Part shown: one piece after another, positions 1-11,100 of the stretch | How the letters are laid out: every line of letters begins with the position of its first letter | How positions within the stretch are numbered: position 1 is the stretch's first letter | Assembly: GCA_010093685.1 (NCBI GenBank) | Contig: MU006240.1 | Location: forward strand, 640,244 to 704,243 | Source of the DNA: Ophiobolus disseminans | Taxonomy: Eukaryota; Ascomycota; Dothideomycetes; Pleosporales; Phaeosphaeriaceae | Direction of reading: 5' to 3' | DNA: 64,000 nt | Notes under the pieces: model-generated | Told to the model about the DNA's origin: nothing | Database searches by the model: none | The model's input: the letters and a program-made list of their open reading frames with translations, nothing else | Made by a program: the position numbers and the translations under genes

Positions 1-2227
1 GGCCAAGTTGTCCATGGTCGTCAGCGTTGATGGATGCTCACGCCCAAGCACCGTCTCTTTCAGCGACAGCGTCTGTCTGTTCATCGCTTCCGCCGCCTCG
101 TACTTGCCTTGGCTGTTCAGCACAATGGCCAAGTTGCCCATGGTCGTCAGCGTTGATGGATGCTCGTCGCCAAGCGCCCTCTTTCTCGTCTCCATCACTT
201 TCACAAACAGCTCTTCGGCCTCTCTCCACCGTCTATCGGTAAGAAAAGTCATAGCACATTTCCATACCAGGTTTGTCCTAGCCTCGTTGTCTTGTTCAGT
301 CAGGTCAGATGACAGAGCAGACTGAGCATGCGGTAGTAATCGTCTCCACTTGCTTCTGCTCCCATGTTTATTGTCCGGGAATACCTCGAGCAGACGTGTG
401 ACAACTACTTGAGTCCACTGACTCAGCAATTTCTGCTCTTGAAGCCAGTTGCGTGTAGATACATGCACTAGTCAATGGACGTCGAGCGCTGATTCGGCCG
501 TTCGTTTAGTGACAAGTGAGTAGTCATTGAGGGTTGCCAACGCATGTATTCCCTGTTCATGTGGCCTGGCCGTCGGGAGAAGTGAGAGCGGAATGTCATT
601 TCGGTCTATACACGCCATGAAGAGCAGATAATCGGCTGCTAAGGCATCGTGCCGACGAATCTGCTTGAACGAAATAAGCCAGGTCGCAGCTATTACAACC
701 CCAGATTCTCGATGAAGATCTTTCGCCAACTCCTCCTTTTTCTCGACCAGTAGCGATAGATATCCTTGAAGCGTTGTGTTATTGACATTGACATAGGCTG
801 CTGCTTGCACAATGGCGAGAGGGAGGTATGCTAGCTCTTTGATTAAGAGACTTGCCTCCTCTTGCTCGTCCGCCGGCTTGTCTAAACACATTTCTAGCAT
901 TCTGTGTGCAACATCCTCTCCTAACTCTAGCAATTCTTCAATATTATGCGGTGCCAGTTTTGCAGCCATCTTCTTGTCGGCTGTCGTGAAGACGATAGCC
1001 CCCCGCTTAGAGCTTGGTAGGAACTCCATCAGGCCGACTACCGGAGATAATCCGGCGGATCCTAATGTAGCCTCGTCCGCGTTGTCTAAAACGAGTAACC
1101 ACTGTCCTGTGCTCTCTTTGCTTAAGTGTAGTTGCACTAGCTTCTTAACGTCCACATTTTCATCGTCCCAGCCTGGAATGGCAAGTCGTTGGGCAATATG
1201 TGCATACCCTTGATAGATACTCTCCTTATCGCTGGCAGATATCCAGAAGATCGAGCAGTTCTCACACTTTTGTCTGATTCTGTACGCTAACGCCAGCGCT
1301 AGCTGCGTTTTACCTATTCCTCCTGGGCCTGTGATTGCGACCTTGGTGGTTGATGCTCCGACGAAAAGCTTTTGTTCTAGCTTGACGAGCTGCAGTTCGT
1401 GACCAATAAACTGAGCGTTTTGGTCAAATGGTACGAGGAACGGTGTGGTGTTCGCTGCGGGGTAAATCTTAGCACTTATCAGAGAACAGTATAGAAGCCA
1501 AACCTTTTCCTATTTCCTCCTGGAGTCGGTTTAATGCTCTCTCCTTTCCTTCGCCGTATCTAAACTCCATAGACACAGCGAAAAGTCCAATTAGAGAGTA
1601 CGCCATGTCTTCTTCTTCCTTTGTCTGGCGGCCTGCCATCCATGCCATTCTCTCTGGAACGCTAAACTTGGCGAGAGCATCACCCCGTAAAGCTGTAATT
1701 GGGATACGAGTGATCTCGTAAATCTGCTGCTCAAGGGAGGCTTTGTCCCCAATGTGCTGACTCTCTGAGGAAAAGAAATCAACTAACACTGGAGCTAGGA
1801 GTTCTTGAAGCGTCCAGCCTCGAGTAAACCATCTGCTTTGTCGAAAAGATGCTACCCACATATCCTGGTGCAGCTGTGCATCTGTTGTAGGCGCTGAGAC
1901 ATCTGAGAGTAAAGCGTAGCATTTTGCCGCATTCTTATACCATCGGAACATAGAGTTAATCGCGTGTGACAGCTCAGGGATCTTCCATTTATCGATGCAG
2001 CATGTGTCAACCCAGAAGTACTGTAAAGAGTCGCAAGCTGCTTGTTTCCCACAGAACATAATCTTTTTATAGCCAGCCTTACTTTCACCAGTACCATTCA
2101 TCAGGTCTTCGAAGAGGAACTCGTCATCTCCCCAGGTGTGGGAAAGAATGGCATATGGCGGAATTGTTTTCCGGCTGAAATCCGCTGAGGTGAGTCTCCT
2201 AAAACCATCGAAGTAAAGGAGCCGCAT
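1..2227 (-). pseudogene. HET / NB-ARC / TPR NLR-like gene, interrupted by one in-frame TGA; continues past the left edge
   Basis: The ATG at 2227 opens a HET domain (PPYAILSHTWGDDEFLFEDL, YFWVDTCCID, FTRGWTLQELLAP). A 49-nt intron at 1455-1503 (GTTTGG...CCGCAG) joins it in phase 1 to an NB-ARC ATPase: Walker A GPGGIGKTQLALA, Walker B WLLVLDNAD, then FTTADKK and LAYLPLAIVQAA. After a linker come 42-residue TPR units of the NB-ARC-TPR type (HPSTLTTMGNLA and HPSTLTTMDNLA one period apart), running off the left edge. The frame is open throughout except for TGA at 472-474, inside a motif that in this family usually reads HRLVH; CGA to TGA is the simplest change. Fungal NLRs of this layout act in non-self recognition and regulated cell death. 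A truncated HET/NB-ARC protein could still be made. Domain calls are firm; loss of function is inferred. Confidence 0.85.
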
Positions 2228-2531
2228 GGCAAGAACAACAGTTCCAAGACGCAAGGACAGAGGTAGGCAAATGGATCAAGAGAACGGACAATACACAGGT
2301 AGTCGAGAAAGGTGGCCACGCGATCGCAGGGGAGAAAGCTATCGCTCTATGTATGATGACAGTGGGCTGTGTAAAGTGGGCTGCGTAAAGGCTGTGTTTT
2401 GGACAGGCTCAGCCGCACTGTCACGTGCAATAGAAGTAAATGAGCGGATAGATCTGAGACGTACTTTACAGTATGAACGTCGGGATTAGATGGCATTGCA
2501 GAGAGATAGAAGAGTTAGTTGTTATTAGTGG

Positions 2532-2551
2532 CAGGACAGCATGCTGTCCTG
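2532..2551. repeat. Perfect 20-bp palindrome
   Basis: The ten bases CAGGACAGCA are followed immediately by their exact reverse complement, with no spacer. The next base pair outside does not match. It lies in gene-free DNA about 300 bp upstream of the HET/NB-ARC start and could form a hairpin or be a remnant repeat end. No function is visible. Confidence 0.6.
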
Positions 2552-3250
2552 GATTGTGTTGTAATTAAGTACTAAGCCCAACTTGGCCCTGCTTCTAACC
2601 CGAACAGATTTTTGGGTGTGCTAGAGGACTTGGCAAAAAGCGCCACACAATTACAGACCTCGTGTCAGCAGTAATAGATTACAGCTAAGCTACTTTAAGC
2701 TAGATGTGCGGGGCCTCTTCATGTAGCAACTCTAGCAGGCAGACTTTAGAATTAGCACAGAAGCACGAAAGCCTCTTGAGCTCAAGCGCAGTGCTCGGGA
2801 TAGGATAATGACGAAATAAGCTGTATGTTGACGGACTTTTGACAAGATGCACAAGCTTTCAACGCACCTACTGCCAGCTGAAGCGAGGCGGTTGTGTAAC
2901 GCTCGTACTAAATTGCTGTATTGCACGGTAAGTAGACCCTGTTTCTACAAGACACTAGGAGGGAATAGAGTGCATAGCTTAAGGCTACTATTCCGAGAAT
3001 ATCTGTTCTGCTGGCCTATTGTTGCATTTGTTGTGTTGGGTAGTGTCTGTGGTGTCCCGCCACGCAGGGTGTCCCGTTACACAGGGACGGACGTTAATCG
3101 TCTGATTAGACATTACCCGTTCAATACCACCTGGAACTGAAATTATTGCTCACCAATAAGTTAATGCAGTGGCATAATACAGTACCCATTGTCGTCAGCC
3201 ATCGTAGACAGTCATCTCAACACGGCCCGTGTCCCAGCTCAAGCAACAGC

Positions 3251-3688
3251 GATACATCGTCCTGAAGTGCGACGCTTGAACTATAGCGCCTGTTGGTAGG
3301 AAAGTGTGGGTCGAATTGATCGTGGAATGGCGGCTTTGATTTGTGTGAAAGAGTGAAAGACAACCACCCCGCTCACTGGCTCATACAGCTGTTTGATTAC
3401 ATCCCCGTCCTAAATCATAACCCGTGCTACAACTTAATTCATCACGATACGTTGTCCTGAAGTGCGACGCCTAATTTATAGATTATTGATAGCAGGGAAA
3501 GAAAGAGAAAAGCAAGCGAAACAAAGGTCAAATGAGCACGACAGGGGTCAAATGAAAAAAACGTCTTGCTCATCTTATTAGAAAGTCGTCTAATTAGATA
3601 TTACCAATTCATGTAACCTCCATCCTAGGCCATACCGTCATCTGAACCAACCTTAGCAATGGCGATACGTCATCCTAAAGTGCGATGC
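3251..3688. repeat. Three diverged copies of a ~25-bp motif at ~200-bp spacing
   Basis: A motif of the form GATACrTCGTCCTGAAGTGCG starts at about 3251, 3446 and 3664, so the spacings are 195 and 218 bp. The differences are mainly C/T and G/A. A second shared motif (GTCTGATTAGACATTACC against GTCTAATTAGATATTACC) sits near 3100 and 3588. This suggests an old tandemly duplicated unit eroded by transitions. Confidence 0.5.
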
Positions 3689-3843
3689 CTAGATAACAGT
3701 GCCAGAAGGCTGAGCAGTAGTCACAGCGGGAGTCTTGTCACCGATAGCGCTGCCGGCGGTGGGAGCACGCTTGTAGCGCTGAACATCGAAGAGGCGGATC
3801 TCGAGGATCGCGCCGATGAGGCTAGTGAGACTGTGACAACCTA

Positions 3844-4444
3844 TTAGCACATCGTCGTAACATTAAGAAGGGCATCAAGCAATGCAAGGCACCCGTATCC
3901 CACTACCCAAAAAGGAAGCCTGTATGTTCCCGCAGCATTTTCGAGACTGAACTAGATTCACAAAAGTACTCCAAAAAATAGACAAACCTTCGTAGGCGAG
4001 AACACGAATCTGGCGGTGTGGTACTTACAAGGCTAGGAAAGTGAACGCCACGATCGTCTTGATCAACGAGCAATCCAACGAACCGCGGAATCTCAGTCGG
4101 CAGACGCTATTCCTGTAGTCCTGGGCCGCAAAGATGAAGGCTGTGAGCCAGAGGTAGGAGAAGGCCCAGTCGAGAGGTGCGAAATAGCCTTTGTAGGACT
4201 TCATTGCGGGTAGGATAAGGGCGAGGAGGGCGAGGAGGGCGAGGAAGGTGCTGATGGCGGCGATAGTTACCCAACAAATGAGATGGGTGTTGCGGCCGTC
4301 GTGCTTCAGGAGGTAAGCGGCGATGCCCATCACGATGAAGGAACTGATAAGATGCAGCGCATGGGTGGCGGTGAGCAGAGGGCGGTGCATCTTGTTCGAG
4401 CGAGCAGTGGGCGCGCCATAGTCGGCGTTTGCGTGAGAAGCCAT
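3844..4444 (-). CDS. Small four-helix MARVEL-like membrane protein
   Basis: The ATG at 4444 (start MASHANADYG) begins a protein with a short polar N-terminus and hydrophobic segments at about residues 22-42 (THALHLISSFIVMGIAAYLL), 52-72 and 83-105, with charged loops between, in the manner of fungal MARVEL-domain proteins. The unspliced frame stops at 4025, but that TAA lies inside a strong donor (GTAAGT). Splicing 3947-4028 (acceptor TTCAG) extends the protein to 172 residues, with another hydrophobic stretch near the end (LALLDALL). Exons would be 4029-4444 and 3844-3946. The second exon is less certain than the first. Related proteins sit in the plasma membrane or secretory vesicles; no specific role can be read from the sequence. 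Confidence 0.6.
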
Positions 4445-5732
4445 TGCTATTGGTGAATGTGGCTTGAAGTATGAAGATTGGTGCGATATTGGGAAAAGAA
4501 GATAGATCCTCGGCTTTTTATGTGAGGGCACGACAACAAACCCTCAATGGCAGTCATGTCGTATAAACAAGGTTGTTGCGGCCCAGGGCTGTTTTCGTCG
4601 ATTTTTGACGCTGCTGTTTTCGCATCGTGCCCAGGTGTCATCAAAGAAATGCTCCGTCATCCCTGCTCCTATGTTGATGTCACCGAATCAGATCTTTCCC
4701 ACCGCAAGCAATGTTCTTGCCCTTGCTCCTCGCCACGATATTTTGTATTCTGTTGCTAGGGCGCACGACCTGCCTCTTGGCGTGTGTCACCACGTTTTCT
4801 GCAAGGGAAAGAATGTGCTGATGACGTGCAAATGAACTAAGCGTCAAACTTCAGGATACCGTATCGCTGTTTAGGCTGGAATATGGGATGTGTTGAGATG
4901 GCTGTCCGCAATGCTGGCGATCGCAATGCGATTTTATCTTTATGCCATCGATAGTGCGCACCGCTTCTGGTCGTGAGCCTTGTTCTGTGCTGACCGCGGC
5001 CTCAATGATGCCGGGCGTCCAGATGTCGTTGCATAAATTCCCGAACTCTAAAAGCGCACTCGTTGCGCTGCCACTCAAGGATTCTCAACAATGTTAATAT
5101 CCCCCACTACGTAGCGAGAACCACTGCGAAACGAGAAAAATTTAATACAAATTGACTTACACCTCTTCAACGCAAGTCTTTAAGATTATGGCTCTTAGAT
5201 TAATATTTTTTAGCTATTCTGGCACCTAGCGCAGGTGTGCGATTGGAAAATTACGATCTTGTTGGCCACAATGTCAATCATTCTGTCATGGCGTCTGGAT
5301 TTGCTTTAACTTTCCCACCTTTCTTACTTACTACTTATGTTGGGACACTGGAACTCGGGACTATATTGCAGCAGTCCTATTACAATAAGATCAGGTCCTA
5401 AGATTTGAAGTTCACCTGCTATTGGGGATGTCACCTCTGGGAGTTTCGCCGATCACAAAGAGGGGTTTCAGGTTCCTTAGCGCCTCAGCGGTTCTTTCGG
5501 TGCATCCCAATTGAGATTAGTGGTAATGTACCTCACCGTATTAAATTCCTTACGTGCCCCGTGGCGTACTGGGCGTGTTTGTCCAGTTTGTCTAGTTTGC
5601 TAAGTTTGTCTAGTCTGTAAATAATTAGCAATGTGTCGAGTTTCGATAACTGTACGGCGCAGCGCCGGTACACGCTGGCACTCGCGACACCCGCTGGGCT
5701 GCGTTTTGCTCTGCTATATAACGTAAATTAAC
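4445..5732. other. Gene-free stretch
   Basis: No ORF here resembles a known protein and none has a credible start with sustained coding character. The first part is presumably promoter and leader of the membrane-protein gene. The part beyond 5560 probably belongs to the transposon whose transposase starts at 5733, but I could not identify a terminal inverted repeat. Confidence 0.5.
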
Positions 5733-7553
5733 ATGGATAAAGCCAGTCGAGCATTAGCTGAAGACCTTCCCGAAGGCATCCCTAAAACCCTCGCGGCCCG
5801 AGCAGCGCATACCAACGTTCCCCTCACTACCCTTAGTCATCGCAGACGCGGACGACGCTCAATGGAAGCCAAAGCAGACAGCTAACGGTACCTCACCTCA
5901 CACGAAGCGAACGCAGTCGTCGAGTTCCTGCTACAACAGAAGGCGTTTGGACAACCTGTGAGAATGAAGCATATGCCCTTGATAGCCTTTAGCGCCACAC
6001 GCAACCGACCCTTGGCGGACAGACCACTTAAGCCTCCTGGCCCAAATTGGGCGAAGGCCTTTAAGAGACAACGTCCAGAGCTTGTAGCGAAGAAAAACAG
6101 GCTGCAGGACTGGAACCGGTATAATATCTATGATAAGGTTAAGTACTAGTTTGAGATGATTGGAGAGCAACTACAAAACCCTGATATACTGCCTGAGAAT
6201 GTCTACAACATGGACAAGATTGGCATAATGTTAAGTATGCTAAATTCTGTAAAAGTCCTAGTCGGTAAGGATGACACCCAAGCCTATAGAGGCGCGCGCG
6301 TTAAGCGCACTATGGTGACTGCTGTAGAATGTATTTCCGCCGATGGTAGGTGTCTAGATCCTATGGTAATCTGGCCTGCCAAAACCCACAGAGCGAACTG
6401 GACTACGTTTCCTACGCCTAGTTAGGTTTATGCATTCTCTAATACTGGATTTACTAACTCTTACATTAGCTTACAATGGATCAATCTTGTGTTTGATCCC
6501 TAAACTAAGTAACGGGCTAATTTGAAACCACGGATGCTTATATGGAATGGCTTCGGAACACACGAGACCCTAGAGATCTTAGAGTTTTGTTTTGAGAACA
6601 ACATTATACTTTGTTGTCTGCTGTCTCATACGTCCTACAAGCTCCAACCCGGTGATGTTAGAGTCTTTAGGCCTTTAAAGACTGCCTATCGCAAACAGGT
6701 CGAACGTATAGAGCGAGGTGGCGTAAACCCAGTTAGGAAACAACACTTTACTTATCTGTACAGCCCTGCAAGGGTAAGTTCTTTTACTAAGAGGAACATC
6801 CTTGCAGCATAGAGAGGAAGTGGTTTGTTTCTGTTGAACTCTAAGAGGGTTCTTGCAAATGTCCCAAAGCCACCTACTAAACTAAGGATCTTAAACGCTG
6901 ATGAGCTGAGGTTTGAGTCTTGTCTGGGATACCAGGCACTGCCTACGCCCACAACACCCGTATCAGGGGAGGATCTGATGTCGCTGCTTGACAGGATCAA
7001 ATCAGTCCCTAATGATGAAGCGAGCAGCCGGCACAAAGGAAGACTCTAGCAGAAGGTAACAAATGCCGCTCAGACATATCTTGCAAAGATTGCACTCCTT
7101 GGCGACCAAAACACTTTCTTAGCTAAGATTAATAATGAGGGCAAGGCTCGTCAATCAACCGATTCGAAGATACTAGGGACGGCGAAGGTGATGAGATACG
7201 AGGACCTTAAGAAGGCAGGAGCAGAGCGCGTTGTTAAAGACGCTAAGAAAGCTGAGAAACAGGCTAGAAAGGCTATAAAAGAGGCTGGGAACGTTGCAAA
7301 TGCTATATCAGAGGCTAAGGGAGCTTCAGCAGGCAAGAATGCACGCGGTCGAAAGCGGAAGAGCGCTGTTTTAGAGGCAGCTGCAGCAGAGCCAATGGCA
7401 AAGGTAGTGTAAACAAGCGAAGTACAGGTTATAGAAGTTGAGCAAGGAGATACTCAAGAGCCAAGAGCTAAAGTTGCGCGAACGAGCAAAGTGCAGGCTG
7501 AGGAGGATAGGAGACCGCGAGCGCAATAGAAAGCACTAGTGGCGCGGATGTAG
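5733..7553 (+). pseudogene. pogo/Fot1-type DDE transposase, decayed by point mutation
   Basis: One reading frame can be followed from the ATG at 5733 to about 7553 without any frameshift. It is broken by stops at 5883, 6147, 6423, 6501, 6510, 6810, 7047, 7410 and 7527, before the final TAG at 7551. Recognisable parts are an N-terminal helix-turn-helix segment (ARAAHTNVPLTTLSHRRRG), a linker (RPPGPNWAKAFKRQRPEL-like), the catalytic core (ENVYNMDKIGIML; LIWNGFGTHET, with the usual Asp changed to Asn; SHTSYKLQPGDV) and a Lys/Ala-rich C-terminal coiled coil. All nine internal stops are TAG or TAA. At recognisable positions they replace Gln or Trp, as expected from CpA-to-TpA change. This is a dead class II element, family tc1/mariner superfamily, pogo branch. 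Confidence 0.85.
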
Positions 7554-8148
7554 TAGTGGAAGCGCACTGTTTGTTATAACATTACAGTAAGTACGAGAAT
7601 GCACCACCAACTAATTAATTAGCTTACGCGGTTAGCTGGGGGAAGAGAGCTTTTGCTCGCTGTAGGCCTAGGGCACCTTGCATAGTTACGTGGATTATCC
7701 ACTAGCTAATTAGCCCACTACTTCATTTATATAAGCTTAGATCACGGACATTTCAATCCAGGACAATACATTTCACACCTTACGTTACTGTATGCTTCAA
7801 ATCCTGCTCTTAACTGCTTACACTCGCACTTTAATATAACCGCTGACAAGTAGAGGTGCGGCTGAGATGCACAGCCACGTTCTGCTTACTGCGCTGCACC
7901 TCAGTTGTCTTCAGCCTAATGGCCGGCATTGCACCCCGCTATTATCGCTCCTTACCTACTTATTAAGCACAACTTAACCACCTTTAGCCCTCCTAATGCT
8001 ATGTAGCTCTTCCTCGTTCTACACGCTGACCTAGAGGTCAAACAGGAAGATCTAGTCGCAACGCACTCTTTCTCCTAGGCGGCCGGCCGCGCATTAGGCC
8101 TTGCGCTCGATCCTATCGCATACGCCTGCTACACATCTAAGCACCTCG
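7554..8148. other. Gene-free stretch between transposase and HNWD gene
   Basis: AT-rich sequence with no coding frame that I can support. It probably contains the 3' end of the pogo element and the former promoter of the HET-NACHT-WD40 gene. A GGCGGCCGGCCGCG GC-palindrome lies near 8080. Confidence 0.4.
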
Positions 8149-11100
8149 ATGCATCTTTTAGAGTATAGCAAAGATGAAGAGCTTATTATTACAAGCTTTA
8201 ACGACAACAAGCTACCGCCGTATGCGATACTTTCTCACAGATAGGGAGAGGAAGCGGAGGAAGTGAGCTTCGAAGATATCGCAGGGAACGCTGGCAAAGA
8301 CAAGTCTAGCTATTAGAAGATCCAATTTTGCGGAGAGCAAGCGAAACGCGACAACTTGCAGTACTTCTGGATTGATACCTGCTGCATCAACAAGGCAAAC
8401 AAGGCTGAGCACTCTGTAGCTATTCGGTCTATGTTTTGCTGGTATCGCAACGCAGCTCGATGCTACGTATACTTGTCAGACGTGTCTGCACTCTCTTTTA
8501 GAGATAAGAGAGAGGCTAGATCGCTGCTATAGGACTCTAAGTTCCGAAATAGCGAGTGGTTTACGCGCGGCTGGACGCTACAAGAGCTTCTTGCACCCCG
8601 CGTGGTCGAATTCTTCTCGCGTAACTAGCATAAGCTTGGTGACAGGGTGTCGTTGAAGTCTCAGATCCACGAAGTTACAACTATCCCACATGAAGTGCTT
8701 GAGGGGAGCCCTCTCTTCTAGTTCAGCGTCGACGAACGGTTTTGATGGAGACAAAATCGACACACAAAGGTTAAAGAAGACGTGGCGTACTTGTTGTCTA
8801 GCATCTTTGACGTTGACATAGCGCCTATCTATAGTAAAGGCGCAGAGCAAGCGTTTAGGCGACTTTATAACAAGATTCGCAAGCAAGAGGAACATCTTAG
8901 GAAGCAAGAAGAGTGCCTCCGTGATTTATGTGCTACCAATCCGTGCAACGACAAGAAGCGCATTGAGGATACAAAGGGCGGATTGCTAGCCGACTCCTAC
9001 CGCTGGGTCCTTAACAACACCGCCTTCCAGGAATGGCGAAATGAGCAGCATAGCCGATTACTGTAGGTAAAAGGTAATCCTGGGAAAGGCAAGACAATGC
9101 TCCTCTGTGGTATTATCGACGAGCTGCAGCGCTCGATGCCTAGAAGTGCTCTTCTCTCGTACTTCTTCTGCCAACAGACTGACTCACGCATTAACAACGC
9201 TACGGCTGTGCTACGAGGGCTGCTGTACATGCTTGTGCAGCAGCAACCGTCGCTTGTCTCGCATGTCCGCAAGAGGCACGATTACGCAGGCAGAGACTTG
9301 TTTGAAGACGCAAATGCCTAGGTAGCCTTGACAGAGATGTAGACAGACGTGCTACAGGATCCACGCCTAAACACGACATATCTAGTCATCGACGCACTTG
9401 ACGAGTGCGTAAGTAATTTACTAAAGCTGCTTAGCTTTATTACCGAGCAGTCATCTACTTCTTCCCGAGTGAAGTGGATTGTTTCAAGCCGCAACTAGCT
9501 AGATATTGGAGCACAGCTAGAGCGGGCAGGTCACAAAGTAAATTTAAGTCTTGAGCTGAATGCACAGTCAGTTGCGACCGCGGTTGATGTCTTTATACAG
9601 CAAAAGGTGGATTGCTTGGCGCGGGAAAAGCAGTACAAAGCAGAGGTCCGACACGCTGTGCTCCAGCATCTGAGGTTAAACGCTAACGACACCTTCCTCT
9701 AGGTAGCCTTAGTGTGCCAGGACCTTGAATCGACGCTAAAGTGGAATGTTGTGAAGAGGCTAGCCTTGTTCCCGCCTGGGCTAGACTCCTTGTACAGGCG
9801 GATGATGGACTAGATAAGCGAGTCTAACTGCTCTGAGATCTACCTGCAGATACTAGCTTTGACTGCGATCCTGTATCGACCTGTTTCAGTCCCTGAACTA
9901 GCTGCGCTTGTGGAGCAGCTTGAGGACTTAGATGATCTAGAGTCGGTACGGGAGATTGTTAGCTTCTGTGGATTATTTCTCACCCTGCGAGAAGACACAG
10001 TCTACTTTGTGCATCAGTCCGCAAAAGACTTCCTCTTTGCAAAGGCTTATAGCGATGCCTTTCCGAATAGAAGTGAAGCCGTTCATCGGGCGATCTTCTT
10101 AAGGTCGCTGGTGATTCTATCTAAGACGTTGCACAGGGACATCTACAGTTTGGAGGCGCCAGGATATCCTATTAAGAACGTCAAACTCCCTGAGACAGAT
10201 CCGTTAGCAGTGTTACAGTACCCGTGCGTCTACTAGGTTGAATATCTGTACGAGTCAAAAGATTTAACGAGCAGTGTTGGTAACCTGCAGGCCGCAGATG
10301 TTGTTAATGATTTTATAAGGAAGAAATATCTCTACTGGCTAGAATGACTTAGTCTATGTAAAAGCGTAGGGAAAGGCGTTGTCTTGATGGAAAAATTGTG
10401 GTTGCTGGTACAGGTATGTCGCACAAGATCTACATGCCTTTAGTTCTACCTAGGCACTAACACTAGCAGGAGATGCGTGACTAAGACAGACTTGCTCAGC
10501 TTGTTCAAGACGCACGGCAATTCATTATGTACCACAAAGGTGCAATTGAAGGTTACCCTCTTCAGACCTATGCATCCGCACTGCTTTTTAGTCCGACACG
10601 TAGTCTGATCAGACAGCTGTTCCAGCACGAAGAGCTAGAAGCAATTAGTATTAGGCCAGCTCTGAGCGACGGGTGGAGCGCGTGCCTGCAGACGCTCGAG
10701 GGCCATAGCAGTATGGTCAACTCGGTGGCCTTCTCACACGACTCGATGCGGCTGGCGTCGGCGTCCTACGACAGGACCGTCAAGATCTGGGATGCCAGCA
10801 GCGGCACGTGCCTGCAGACGCTCGAGGGCCATAGCGATGCAGTCAGGTCAGTGGCCTTCTCGCACGACTCGACGCGGCTGGCGTCAGCGTCCGACGACAG
10901 GACTGTCAAGATCTGGGACGCTAGCAGCGGCGCGTGCCTGCAGACGCTCAAGGGCCATAGCAGTTATGTCAGCTCAGTAGCCTTCTTGCACGACTCGACG
11001 CGGCTGGCATCAGCGTCGTGGGACAGGACCGTCAAGATCTGGGACGCCAGCAGCGGCACGTGCCTGCAGACGCTCAAGGGCTATAGCAGTTGTGTTAGCT

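Larger units (their letters stand above)
2228..3843. other. Gene-free stretch with degenerate repeats
   Basis: No convincing coding region on either strand. It contains a 20-bp perfect palindrome and three diverged copies of a short repeat, listed separately. The base composition is mixed and ORFs are short. It may be transposon debris, but no element could be named. Confidence 0.5.

Noticed and set aside
8..325. Plus-strand ORF at the left edge
   Set aside because: Antisense shadow of the TPR repeats on the minus strand, which read HPSTLTTM...NLA with correct 42-residue spacing.
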